Shown: in pieces, positions 49,144 to 58,794 of the stretch
Layout: the number at the start of each line of letters is the position of its first letter
Position numbering within the stretch: position 1 is the stretch's first letter
Source: Chaetoderma sp. LZ-2023a
Lineage: Eukaryota > Mollusca > Caudofoveata > Chaetodermatida > Chaetodermatidae
Direction: 5' to 3'
Assembly: GCA_034401795.1 (NCBI GenBank)
Contig: CM067373.1
Location: 88,621,448-88,685,447, forward strand
Length of the DNA stretch: 64,000 bases
Notes under the pieces: generated by a model
Databases searched by the model: none
Told to the model about the DNA's origin: nothing
The model's input: only the letters and a program-made list of their open reading frames with translations
Translations under genes and position numbers: made by a program

Positions 49144-49359
49144 ATGAGACCCCTGCGGCATATGAGGCATGCCGTGCCAGAGGGTGGTGTGTACCCCATA
49201 GTCGAGCGTGCGGACTGAGGATCGCCAATGCCTGGGAATGGTGGACCACCCACAAGGCATGCCCTGCAGAGAGGGCCAGTACCCTGACCACTGCTACCTA
49301 TTCCCTTGGCAGACTGTATGGACCTCCTATGCCCAACTATTTCACTGGGGTATGACTAG
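49144..49359 (+). pseudogene. Small Polinton gene broken by two TGA codons
   Basis: Frame of 71 codons from ATG 49144 to TAG 49357-49359, interrupted by TGA at 49216 and TGA at 49285, both where CGA would suit. The product is proline-rich (GGPPTRHALQRGPVP; PLLPIPLADC). Its end overlaps the ATG of the next gene at 49352 by 8 bases, the tight overlap seen elsewhere in the element, which supports a real gene. Family unknown. Confidence 0.4.
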
Positions 49360-49774
49360 TAAGTTTAAGCCATCTGTATATAGCACTATGACTCTGTCAC
49401 TCACAGACCTAGAAAGCAAAGAGCTAGGCGATCTTGCTCACTTGGGCAAGTCACACCTCGGTTCAGAGGACACTGTTGCCCCTATCTCCTTCCTAGACTT
49501 CGATGAGAAGGGAGACCCGCGAGAGATCCGAGGTACCATCCCAGCCCGAGATCTCATCAGGAACACGGATATGGTAGGACAATCGGCCATTAACAAGGCC
49601 AAGACTGTATACAAGGGGATGGGCATCAAGGAGAGGGCGACGATGCTCGGTATGCTCGGAGTCGATGAGGCTGGAGCCATCAAGGTTATGGCTGAGTCCT
49701 TTGCACAGGACCTGGTTAAGGATCTCCTGAAACCATGGAGCTCATTCCGACAGGATCGAGAGATCTCAAGATAG
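49352..49774 (+). CDS. 140-aa Polinton protein, unknown
   Basis: I chose ATG 49352 rather than the longer upstream frame, because upstream residues fit the overlapping 49144 gene better and the body begins after MTSKFKPSVYS. The product is soluble and charged: STMTLSLTDLESKELGDLAH, FLDFDEKGDPREIRGTIPAR, GIKERATMLGMLGVDEAGA. No motif recognised. Its 3' end overlaps the next gene by 40 bases. Confidence 0.5.
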   Translation: MTSKFKPSVYSTMTLSLTDLESKELGDLAHLGKSHLGSEDTVAPISFLDFDEKGDPREIRGTIPARDLIRNTDMVGQSAINKAKTVYKGMGIKERATMLGMLGVDEAGAIKVMAESFAQDLVKDLLKPWSSFRQDREISR

Positions 49775-49899
49775 GCACCCTCGGCTTGAGCCATATCACT
49801 GTCGACGGCCAAACAGGTGCAGGTGCTACCGCCAGCCTCCGGCTACCAGAGGTGAAGAAGTCAGGGTTCTTTGGTTTGCCGTTTAAGACCACAGGATAG
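49735..49899 (+). CDS. 54-aa Polinton mini-protein
   Basis: Complete frame from ATG 49735 to TAG 49897-49899 with a beta-prone sequence (LKIGTLGLSHITVDGQTGAG, GFFGLPFKTTG). It overlaps the previous gene and ends two bases before the ATPase start codon at 49902. That spacing fits the dense gene packing and supports it. Function unknown. Confidence 0.4.
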   Translation: MELIPTGSRDLKIGTLGLSHITVDGQTGAGATASLRLPEVKKSGFFGLPFKTTG

Positions 49900-49901
49900 T
49901 C

Positions 49902-50818
49902 ATGGCTTCCCGTGCATGTATCATACAGATACTGGATGTACTAGACACTGTGGGTGCTGACACAGGCCCTCTGTGTTATCTTCTCAACTGCTGCTGGGAT
50001 TTCATGCCTGACGCCTCCATCGCATCCTTCGTATCCGCTGGAGGTGCAGGATTCCCCGCTCTGCAGGCAAAAGAGCTGGTGCAGGAAGTACTGCCGTTTA
50101 GTCTCCCAGATATATATGAGGCTACCACCGACCAAGTGCTAACCATCCTCCCACGCATGTCTGTACCATTCGACAGTGGGCCGGCCGATGCTGGCCAGGT
50201 GGTGCTGATCATTGCCCCGTCAGGACACTGGAAAACATCTTGCTGCGGGCTCTCCTGGCTGAACATCTACACTGTCAATACATCCTTCTGGTGTCTGACT
50301 CCGCCGCTGAGGCGGTTGACAGTAATGATCAATGGTACAATGGCCTAATCACCAAGACGCAGCACCTGCAAGCACTGATGGAGAAGCTGCTGGCAGCCTG
50401 ACTGACAGAGCCACTTGTTCTAGTTATTGATGACCCTGCAATGGACCAGAAGACAGTCACCTACCTCAGCAACATCACCAGGCACATCCAGCACACAAAG
50501 ATAACTGTCTTTATCCTCTTTCAGAAGTACACCCGCCAGATCTCACTGGACATCCGCCACAATGCCTGGTTGCTATACTTCATCTCCAAGTGTGGACGTG
50601 CCCTGCTCGAGACCATACACGACAGCCTAACCCTCAAGGAGACCAAAGGGGGCTTTATTGCAGGTGTACAGAGGGCAGCTGAGCTGTACCACTTCATCTT
50701 CAGCAACAAGGAGACAGGTGAGCTGTCACACTTCACGCCATCTCTGGAAAAGGTGCAGAGCTTGACCTACAAGCTGAATCCAGCCAGGAAACTAGCCTGC
50801 TCTACGCGTCATCGCTGA
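49902..50818 (+). pseudogene. FtsK/HerA-type genome-packaging ATPase, frameshifted
   Basis: Packaging ATPase of Polintons and related viruses, which pumps DNA into preformed capsids. The first frame (49902-50348) ends in a Walker A-like region, VVLIIAPSGHWKTS, where the reading frame breaks. Protein-like sequence continues in another frame (ALLAEHLHCQYILLVSDSA). A TGA stands at 50399-50401, and immediately after come Walker B, LVLVIDDPAM, and the downstream region FQKYTRQISLDIRHNAWLLY with SKCGRALL, the usual layout after Walker B. The glycine pattern of Walker A is damaged. Total length of about 305 codons is normal for the family. At least one frameshift and one stop make it non-functional. 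Confidence 0.75.
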
Positions 50819-50846
50819 CAGACTGAGTGGAGACTGCAACTTTTTT

Positions 50847-51730
50847 TCATTCATCAGAAGGCTGCACGGTCTCTGCTACTTCGTCCGTGGTCTCTGCTAC
50901 TTCGTCCGCAGTCTCCGCTGCTTGAGGACCTTCGTCAGCGGTCTCCGCTGCTACTTCGGCAGTTTTGTCAAGTCCGTACTGTCGCCGAACCTCTACCCAC
51001 TGAAGGACCGTGTCTAGGACTCTCTTCTTATGGAACTTCTCACGGAAGATCCACGCGCATCTGATTTGCGAGTGGATTTGATGAGGTAGTCCTGGTAGTT
51101 ATCTGGGAATTTCAGAAATGCCGGCAGATTACTGGCCAATCTCCTGCGACCTCTTTCGTTGAAGATGTGCTCAACAACCTCCTTGCAGCCAAGTGTGAAC
51201 CCCTCTTGAGTACGTTCTGCATGACCGGTGTCATGGCGCTCCACTACAGCGGCACTGACCTCCTCCCTGAAGTAGTTATTTACTCCATACTGGAGGCTAT
51301 TGAGCATATCTCGCTCTTCCTGGCTATGGAGGCTAAATACGGCAGCCCACTTCCCGACCGTTAGTAAATCTTTGGGGTCGACCCTCGCCCTTTGGAGAGC
51401 TAGAATAACAGGACTGTTGGTTTTGGCCACAGGAGGTAGGTCGAGTGTCCTGCCCTGGGTGCTGTCAAACTTCCGGTAGAGTATCCGAGTTAGGAGTTCT
51501 TTTGTACTATGAGCTGGCGCTCCTTCCTCTATGGGAGCCAGTATCTCCGCATCAGACGGAGGTGTGACCTTGGCTCGCTCGTGGATAATGTTGATGTCAC
51601 GAAGCAGTCCTCGGACCCTGTCACAATGGGACAGTGCATGCCGCGGCTGTCATGCTGACTGTCGTGCTGACTGTTGTGCCGACTTGTCCTGCTGCCTATA
51701 GACAATCTGCTGGAGAACTTTACCAAACAT
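50847..51730 (-). pseudogene. Polinton protein with C-terminal acidic VAET repeats, decayed
   Basis: ATG at 51730 (MFGKVLQQIVYRQQDKSAQQ). A TGA in frame follows at 51650-51652. A long open stretch runs to about 51014, including KELLTRILYRKFDSTQGR and KEVVEHIFNERGRRRLASNL. A frameshift near 51030-51050 leads into FREKFHKKRVLDTVLQWVEV and a C-terminal repeat of AETADE, VAETTDE and VAETV units ending at TGA 50847-50849. The repeat echoes those of the genes at 45794 and 53250. Overall about 290 codons, helical and basic before an acidic tail. Family unknown. Divergent from the 51770 gene. Confidence 0.55.
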
Positions 51731-51769
51731 GGCAGCCGTTTAAAACCTCTATATACCCAGACATTAAAC
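51731..51769. promoter_or_regulatory. Divergent Polinton intergenic gap with GTTTAAAA and TATATA
   Basis: The 39 bases between the ATG at 51730 (minus) and that at 51770 (plus) contain GTTTAAAACC and TATATACCC, the same motif class as in the other divergent gaps. Confidence 0.45.
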
Positions 51770-52844
51770 ATGCTGCAGTATGTGCAACATCCAGATGGGG
51801 TCATTGAACGCATGATATCGCACCGCACTGATCCTCGGAAGGACTGCCTGACGGTCATTCGACCCAGTATAAACAATGAGAACCTGTTGTCCGCTGCTGG
51901 GAAGTACATTGACTTTGCAATCTCGGCAGAGATCCACGAGATCAAGAGCATGACACTCAAGTTCAAGCTTCAAAGCACAATAGAACAGACGGTAGAGCTC
52001 CCGCAGGTTCTAAACAGGTGGGAGATCGTGCAGAGCAACAGCACCGTGGACACCACCTATGTGAACGATGAGTACCGAGTTCTAGGTCCGCTGGCTCATG
52101 GCCCAACCTTCTATGTGGAAGGAAAGGGCTACTACACTGTGGGGTGCAATGAGGGGTTCACGGAATTCGAACTATGGGCAGGTGTCGAGAAGCCTGTGGC
52201 AGTTCCACTCTTAACTCTCCTCGAGAACACACACGTGAATCCGGCTGCCATGCAGGATAGGCTGTTCCTCCGGGTGTACACTGAGCAGCTCGTAGATGCG
52301 ATGACGAATGCTCCAAGACTTCATGTCTGGAATCGCGAGAATGACCAGAAACCGAAGCAAACAGGTTCCAAAGAGCGGATCGTGCCTGTGGAGTGAGAAC
52401 ACCAGCAGGTCAAAGCCACAGCTAACCAATGGGTAGAGCTGACATTGCATCGTGGTGCATCGGACTGTGTCGCTGTTGTGGTCCTGGTTCAGAAGGGAGG
52501 AGCCATCCAGCAGGTGGATAAGCTAGACGACTTCAAGCTTGTGGTTGCTGGGACCAATGTTCTTGGTGAGGTACGCGAGCTGGCTGATTGCCAACTCTAC
52601 AGACAGAAAACTAAGTCATATGCACTTCTGCGCCTAACCAGTGGAAGCGACGACCTCGAGTCGGCACTCGAGGGCCGTCACCACATCGGGCAGGGACATC
52701 CCACCTAATCAGGGCAACTGGCTCAGCTTCAACATCGGACACCTCATAGCTGGGACTCGCTCATTAGGTGTGATGGTACTTTACTTTGGCTATGCTAAGG
52801 TATGTGTGTCGAACACATCAGGTATTCAGCTTGAGCGTGCATAG
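51770..52844 (+). pseudogene. Candidate jelly-roll capsid protein (hexon-like), one stop and one frameshift
   Basis: Chosen start ATG 51770 follows the GTTTAAAA/TATATA gap. About 358 codons. The frame is intact to a TGA at 52394-52396 (after KERIVPVE), continues in the same frame to about 52640, then shifts by one base and ends at TAG 52842-52844. The product is beta-rich throughout: KYIDFAISAEIHEIKSMTLK, NRWEIVQSNSTVDTTYVNDE, WVELTLHRGASDCVAVVVLV, GVMVLYFGYAKVCVSN. Two successive beta domains of this size would suit a double jelly-roll major capsid protein. I infer this from size, composition and position, not from a diagnostic motif. The 3' end overlaps the convergent 52826 gene. Confidence 0.45.
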
Positions 52845-53203
52845 AGCACGACACCTGCCGTGGTCCCCACTGCAGCTGCCACTACTACTATAGGCTCTGC
52901 TGTCTTCTGACCTATCGATGCTTCATAGTAGAGCGTTGGGTCAGATACAGCCTCGTAGCACTCATCGAGACTCTCATCTGCCTCTTTGAGGCTCTGGTTG
53001 GCCTGAGCTCAGAGTTGGCGTCGGCGTGCCTCCCTCTGGCGCATATGCTCGGGGGCTTTGCTGTACTCAAACTTCTCCTTAGACAGCTTCTCCATTGCCT
53101 GATTATGACGCTCACGCTCGACATCTACTGACTTCTTGTCGGCGAAGCTGAGTCCCCAGTTCGCTAAGGCAAACACGCCCGCATTCAAGATTGCGGATGC
53201 CAT
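52826..53203 (-). pseudogene. Small tail-anchored Polinton protein, interrupted by TGA
   Basis: ATG at 53203 (MASAILNAGVFALANWGLSF), then a long charged helix (SVDVERERHNQAMEKLSKEK, MRQREARRRQL). A TGA stands at 53009-53011, followed in the same frame by helical sequence (SLKEADESLDECYEAVSDP) and a hydrophobic C-terminus (PIVVVAAAVGTTAGVVLYAR), ending at TGA 52826-52828. The stop suits CGA-to-TGA. About 125 codons. The hydrophobic N-terminus, coiled coil and tail anchor resemble small proteins I associate with Polintons, but function is unknown. Confidence 0.5.
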
Positions 53204-53249
53204 TCTATAGACTACAGTTTAAAGCTACTATATAGCTGCAGTGGGGACC
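53204..53249. promoter_or_regulatory. Divergent Polinton intergenic gap with GTTTAAAG and TATATAG
   Basis: Between the 53203 minus start and the 53250 plus start lie GTTTAAAGC and ACTATATAGC. Confidence 0.45.
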
Positions 53250-53678
53250 ATGTATGAACCAGAGGCTGATCCAGTCGAGGATATAGATGACAAGGACTAT
53301 GAGGAGGACTATGATGCGGAGGATGCAGACGACTACGATGTAGCGGAGACCGTGTGTGAGTATGATGTGGAGACCACGCCTGAATCCCGCAAGCTAGTAC
53401 ACAGAGCGAAAGGAATCTATCACACTTACATAAAGGTTTCTATCAGGCTGCTGGCAGCAGTTGGGGCTCTGATCTCTCTGTTCACAACAAAGGCTGACGA
53501 GACGGTCTGTAAGATCGCCAACAATGCTCTCCATGTGGTGGAGAAGATTTCTGAAGCAATACCAGCCATCGCCTCAGGAGTAGGTACGTTCTTCGGAGTC
53601 GCAGGCCCTTGGCTACCGTACGTTGCCATAGTACTCATGGCCATCTGGTGCGCCGAACATTTAAGCTGTACTATATAA
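53250..53678 (+). CDS. Acidic, membrane-anchored Polinton protein with a VAET motif
   Basis: Intact frame, 142 codons from ATG 53250. An in-frame GTG at 53241 is less likely as a start. Residues ~1-45 are strongly acidic (DPVEDIDDKDYEEDYDAEDA) and contain DVAETV and DVETT, the motif repeated in the genes at 45794 and 50847. A basic stretch follows, then hydrophobic segments (SIRLLAAVGALISLF, and GVAGPWLPYVAIVLMAIW near the C-terminus). Probably a membrane protein with an acidic exposed end. Function unknown. Confidence 0.55.
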   Translation: MYEPEADPVEDIDDKDYEEDYDAEDADDYDVAETVCEYDVETTPESRKLVHRAKGIYHTYIKVSIRLLAAVGALISLFTTKADETVCKIANNALHVVEKISEAIPAIASGVGTFFGVAGPWLPYVAIVLMAIWCAEHLSCTI

Positions 53679-53680
53679 GG

Positions 53681-53925
53681 ATGACGTCTCTGTACGACCT
53701 GGTCAAGTCCCTTAACTGGCAAGCCTTGGTCGATAAGCTACCCTTCAGTGACGGCACCAGCGCTGCAGAGATTAGACAGCAGTGTTCACAGGTATTCGAA
53801 GAGGTGTTCATCGATGGTCGGAGAACGATGGTCGTCTATTCGCCTGTCTGGCGTTTGCCCAGGCCATACATAATCTAACAGGAGTCGACGTCAGTGATGA
53901 AATCCGGGAGTACCGCCTCTCTTGA
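53681..53925 (+). pseudogene. Small Polinton protein with one frameshift
   Basis: ATG 53681 directly follows TATATAAGG, two bases after the previous stop. The first 45 or so codons are protein-like (SLYDLVKSLNWQALVDKLPF, IRQQCSQVFEEVF). The frame then shifts near 53830, and the other frame continues LFACLAFAQAIHNLTGVDVS to a TGA at 53923-53925, overlapping the integrase start. About 80 codons. Function unknown. Confidence 0.4.
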
Positions 53926-54870
53926 GGAGCTCTACTACCAGCCTGGTGGATATTATCGTGAGCCTCACCAGTTACTCGAGTTCGCCCGTCGCAAGGGCCA
54001 CAAGTTCACATTGGAGGCGGTTAGCCTGTGGCTCAGCTGCCAGGCGATGTAGCGGATATACAGACCCCGTCCACAGCACATCAGGCATGCACATTTTGAT
54101 GAACCTGTTCCGAACAGAGTTCACCAGGCAGATGTTCTATTCCTTCCACATGACAGAGTCTGCCGTTCGGGAACATGTAAGACCTACAAGTACGCCCTCA
54201 CCATCGTCGATGTCGCCAGTAGGTACAAGGCTGCTGTACCACTTACAGATAAGTCCGCAGGGCAGGTGTCTATCATGATCCAGAAAAGCCCTCCAGTGGC
54301 CAGAATTGTTACAGGTGGATGAGGGTAAGGAGTTCAGGGGTGAGACAGCAGCCCTCATGTGGAAACACGGTGTGGCGATAAGACGAGGTGAAGTTGGTCA
54401 CCACCGTGCCCAGGCAATCGCCAAGCACTGGAACCGGACTCTGGCAGAAAGACTGTTCCCACATCAGTATGCTCAGGAGATGGCGTGTCCTGGTGATCGC
54501 TCCAGGGTGTGGGTGAAAGGTTTGCCCATGGTGGTAGAGATCCAATACTGAGGTTACTCGGTTAACTGGTAAGAAGCCAGTAGAGGCTATCCAACGATCC
54601 TCTGTTGCCCCACCATCTGCATGAGCGAACAAGGGAGAGGAGTGCCTACCACCTGATGCTCTAGTTCGGTACCTGTATGAGCCTGGTGAGCTGGAAGGGG
54701 GTGACGGCATGCAACATAACAGGTATGTGGAGGCGGATGGGCAGCCTACATTGTACTACCTGGCTAGCAGTCCCAGGCGACCGTTTGTGCGAGAGGAGCT
54801 TCGGCTAGTCCCTACAGATACACAGCTGCCACCATCCAGAGTGCTCAAGCCCGCTGCTGTCTATTCATGA
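53897..54870 (+). pseudogene. Polinton DDE integrase, multiply disrupted
   Basis: Integrase of the retroviral/RVE fold that inserts the element and makes the short target duplication. ATG 53897 (MKSGSTASLEELYYQP) fits. A TAG stands at 54050. The core carries VHQADVLFLPHD (first aspartate), YALTIVDVASRYKAA, and, after a frameshift near 54285, LLQVDEGKEF (second aspartate). About 35 residues further, where a glutamate is expected, AIAKHWNRTLAERLF has lysine (codon 54423-54425). More frameshifts follow near 54551 and 54625. The C-terminal part (RYLYEPGELEGG, LYYLASSPRRPFVREELRLV) is typical of Polinton integrases. The 3' end overlaps PolB by ten bases in convergent orientation. Confidence 0.8.
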
Positions 54871-57800
54871 GGGATATGTCGCTCGATGGGCTCGGTATTG
54901 ACACCATCTGGCAGCACATGGCGCTTATCATAGTAAGCGGAGAGTCTGAGTTTTTCCTGCGCATACGTCACCATACCGTGGTTGGGCATGCGTAGGCCTC
55001 AGTTTTTAGCTCTGTCCATCCCGCCATGTAGGGCGCTGTAGAACCTCTGCCAAGCGACCGCATTCTGCCACTTTGACATTCCCTTAGCCGAGCACTTACT
55101 TGCAGCTGTGCTCCCCACGTTGTAGCATTTGGAGCAGAGAGCGATACCACGAGGGCCTTCGAACCTGAGCCTGAACAGTCCTGGAGTCCGTCCAGACCAT
55201 TTGTCCCAAGCTAGCCAGTCCTGCTTATGAGCTGGTACTCTGCTCGCATCTCAGGGCGAATGAGGTCGTCGAGGTTGGAGCCTGCTATAGCGATATACGC
55301 GGAATCTGTGTCCATCTGCAGGTACTCAAAGCTGTCACGAGCTACGTAGTGATCGAGGAAGTCGTCGTAGAAATCCAGTATTAGCAGCTTCACGAGCTCA
55401 TAAACGGCTATCTTCACCTGGAAGGGCCTTCGAATAGTGATTCTTGGCTTGCGACTCTGGAGCTCGTATGACTCACCAATCTCCTCGAGATCTTCGAACC
55501 ATGCACTACACAGGGCCTTGTCTACCACACGTTCATCCTTCGTAAAGCTGGTGTTGCTATGGCGTTCTAGGGCCTCGATGAGCTTCCCGTAGGCACCGTT
55601 GCCGAGGGGTTTGAAGAGATGTGCCAAGAGAGCTTTGCTCTTAACTACATCTCCCGAGTGGCGGGCCTCCGTAACATTCTCCATGAACCACTCGAATGGG
55701 CGCTTGGCCTCATAGTCTATGGTGCGGTATACAGCAGTGATCTCCAGGCCATGGGTTATATACCACTTGAGGGTCGGGGTGTACAGCAACCGCTTCTTGC
55801 CAGAGAGGGCACCGACCAGCTTCTGGGTGGTGGGCCGCTTCCTCCCTGTTCGCCCTAGATATGCCAGCATCTCAGACGAGATTGCCTCTACCGGGATCTC
55901 GCGGTTATAGAAGAGAGGAGGCATTTCCTCTAACTTTTCCCACAGAGCCTTGGGGACTTCTATATGCCCCTCACCAAACCCAAACCAGCTGTCTGCTAGG
56001 AGAGCCTCCTTAAAGCTAGCTACCCCACTGGCACCGGACCAATGGCGCACTTTCTCCTTACCACATGGCATCTCTTTCTCCATCATTGAAAGGTACAGAG
56101 CATTTGCGTCATAGCCGAGTAGACGTTGGCAGACACGCTCACTCTGGCGGATTCGAGTCACACCGGCCTTGTGGTATCTGGTGAACACAATGCTGGGACC
56201 GCCAACAACAGCACCCTTCAGCATCTCGTAGGCTTCCATATCCTGTGATTAGAGGCTAACATCCGGCACGTGCTGAGTGGTTCCAAGTAGGAGGTACTGC
56301 AGTAACACACCTGGGAGAGACACCGCGTCTTTGAGGATGTCTATTTCTCATTCTGTGTAGAACTCCCGCATCCACTCTAGGGCTTCGCTGAATGGACTGA
56401 CGTCCAGGTTGTTGTACTATCGCAGCCAGTCGGCGAATGTCCGCATTCCATGCTCACTGAATGTCTGATTACACTGTTTCCACTCTGTTCGCGTCAAGAG
56501 GTAGCCACCCTTGAGCTTAGATGTCCATGCTGAGTAGTCAGGAAGCCCTGGATAGTTGAGCTTCTCATGTGTGTCAAACCATTCATACGGCAGCCGGCTC
56601 TTCATGCTGTATACACCCATAAGCTTTGATCCATACCTTGTACGAGACTCCTGGGCCAAGGTAGTTCAGCACATCGAGAAACCGTAGCTCAGGTGTTATG
56701 AGGAACATGGTCTGACTAGCCTTCTTGGCGACTTTCACTGTACCTGTACTGTCAGTCAGCTCATCGACAAAGTACTTCTTGATGAGGTTCAGGTCATACC
56801 ACCCAGAGTTGAACCCCAGTGCAGGCACTTGGTCACACCACTCGTTGATCAGTCGCTGCTGTTGCTTTGGTAGCTTGTCCAGGTATGTCGGTATGTACTG
56901 TGCCCTAACCTTTGTCAGGATTAGATATGCTCGCCATTGGATCTCCAGCATGAACTCTCTGATCAGTTCTTTGGAGTCAGAATTGCAGTGGGCTCACTCA
57001 TGGCGCCTTATAAGGAGAAGCCAACTGACACAGAGATAGGTATGTGAGTACTCTCGAACGTGAGAGTCTCCATAGGATGAGTCTTGATACCATCGAGGAG
57101 TGCTTCGAAGTCGTAAACTATGAAGTGTGGGTATGGGACAGTCCAAACTCGTTTAGGGATGCTTGGGCAGCATTTTATACAGCACTCCCACAGTACCACA
57201 AGCGTGCATCCAGAGGCTCTCAGCTTCTCCTCCCTCAGGACTGTCTTGCAGTATCTTTGTTCGGCATCCTCACCTCGCTGGTGTTGTGGACACCCATGCC
57301 AGTGACAGCCATGGAACTGGTAAACGGTGTTGGTGGTCGGATCATAACCATCTACGGGAGCGTCCTGGATCCAACGCTCACCACCGTGCCCACACCTTAC
57401 ATGGTGTATGTGTACGCCTCTGTTTCTCGACTCATACTCGATCCAACGAGTAGCTGCTGAACTGGATGGTCGGGGCGGATAGAAGGCTTTCTCATACGCA
57501 GACTGTGGCGCCTCAACCTCCCCACCAGGACACATGATTTTTGCTTTGCCGCCTGTACAGTGATCAGCGTGGCGTTGAAGATGGCATGACTGTGTAAACC
57601 TCTGCTGACAGTGACTGCAGACTAGTGTATGTGCCAGCTTGGAGATGTTCTTGATGTAGAAGGCGTGGTAGTCCCACACTCCGATGGTCATTGTGTCATG
57701 GTAGTGAGCTGCTTGCCTGATCAAGTGCCAGGTGCCCTCTTCGGTTGGTTCACACACGCGAATCCAGATCTTGGCGAAGACCTCTACCTTGTCCAGCTGA

Positions 57801-58794
57801 TCCATTGAGGTCTTGCGGACATCAGGTACTGCCTTGCCGTAGAACTGTGTGGCAAGCTCTCGTACATGAGCTGTACTTCTATCAGCTCTCGCTCCTCGGT
57901 GGACTGCTAGACATCGCCAGAGACACATGTTGTCCCTGTAGGTGTCGAGGGAAGTCATACTCTTCTTCTCGTGTAGCCAGTCTGGGAGAAGGCCTGTCCC
58001 AAGCAGAGGTTGGCGGTCGATGACAACCCTGACCTCAATGTTGATTGATCGAACGAAAGCCCACTTGGTGTTGGGTCGATTGATATTGTCTGTGTCGAGG
58101 CGGGCTTGCTCTCTTGCTGCCACCCAGTCATGAGCTGCTCCTATCATGTTCAGCCACGGGCTCCCTGGAGCATTCTTGTGGAAGAGCATCACCCTACCGT
58201 CTTCGATTTGACGGATGCGATATGTTTGGGTGTAGTGGAGGTAGAAGGCATTCTTGACAGTCTGCTGGATCTTTTGCATGATCCGGCCTGTGATGTCTCC
58301 TTCTAGACCTCTGACGAATGCCCAGCATTCTGACCGGTATCCTCTATTCTCTGTCTCCCTTTCGCCGAGACGCTGGTCGAGAATGTGTTCGCCTTCTCGC
58401 CTTATGCTCTGGGCTAAGAGTTCAGACCTCGGCCCCCTTATGCTCCGGGCTGGGCTCAGACCTCAGCATTGCTTAACGATCCTGCATTTGAGAGTTAAGC
58501 GCTCCAGTGGATGGGCCTCCTCCGCCTCGCTACAGTCTTGGCTCGCAAACTAGCAGTCACCTCCTCGACCAACTGACGATGCTCACGTATCCACTGCGCT
58601 TTCTTGTGGGGATTCCAAGGATCCTTGGTAAGCACTCGAAACCTTTCCGTATTCATTGCTCGGGAGAGTCGCTTCTACCACTCCTCGGCACGGACCTGGT
58701 CGATCATCTGGAGCAGGTCGGCTTTCTTGGCCTTAGAGTAGCCTCTAAGGCCGAATTGCTTTGCAATAGCGCGAATCTGTGCAACATTACTCAT
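54861..58794 (-). pseudogene. polB: Protein-primed DNA polymerase B (PolB) with N-terminal SAP-like motif, decayed
   Basis: Family B, protein-primed polymerase that replicates the element. Reading down the minus strand: ATG 58794 and a SAP-like helix pair (IRAIAKQFGLRGYSKAKKAD), with TAG at 58675; a zinc-finger-like segment (CSHCQQRFTQSCHLQRHADH) and an HHVRCGHGGERW block; exonuclease motifs YDFEALL (Exo I) and ALGFNSGWYDLNL (Exo II); then polymerase motifs A (GYDANALYLS), B (KPLGNGAYGK) and C (YLQMDTDSAY). It ends with YYDKRHVLPDG and a TAG at 54861-54863. Length of about 1,300 codons is normal with the SAP region. Further breaks: stops at 56417, 56348, 56249 and 54999, plus several frameshifts. 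Catalytic residues of motifs A and C are still present, so decay is fairly recent. Confidence 0.92.

Noticed and set aside
47162..55001. TGA recoded as an amino acid in the Polinton
   Set aside because: TAG and TAA stops and frameshifts occur in the same genes, so decay explains the pattern better.
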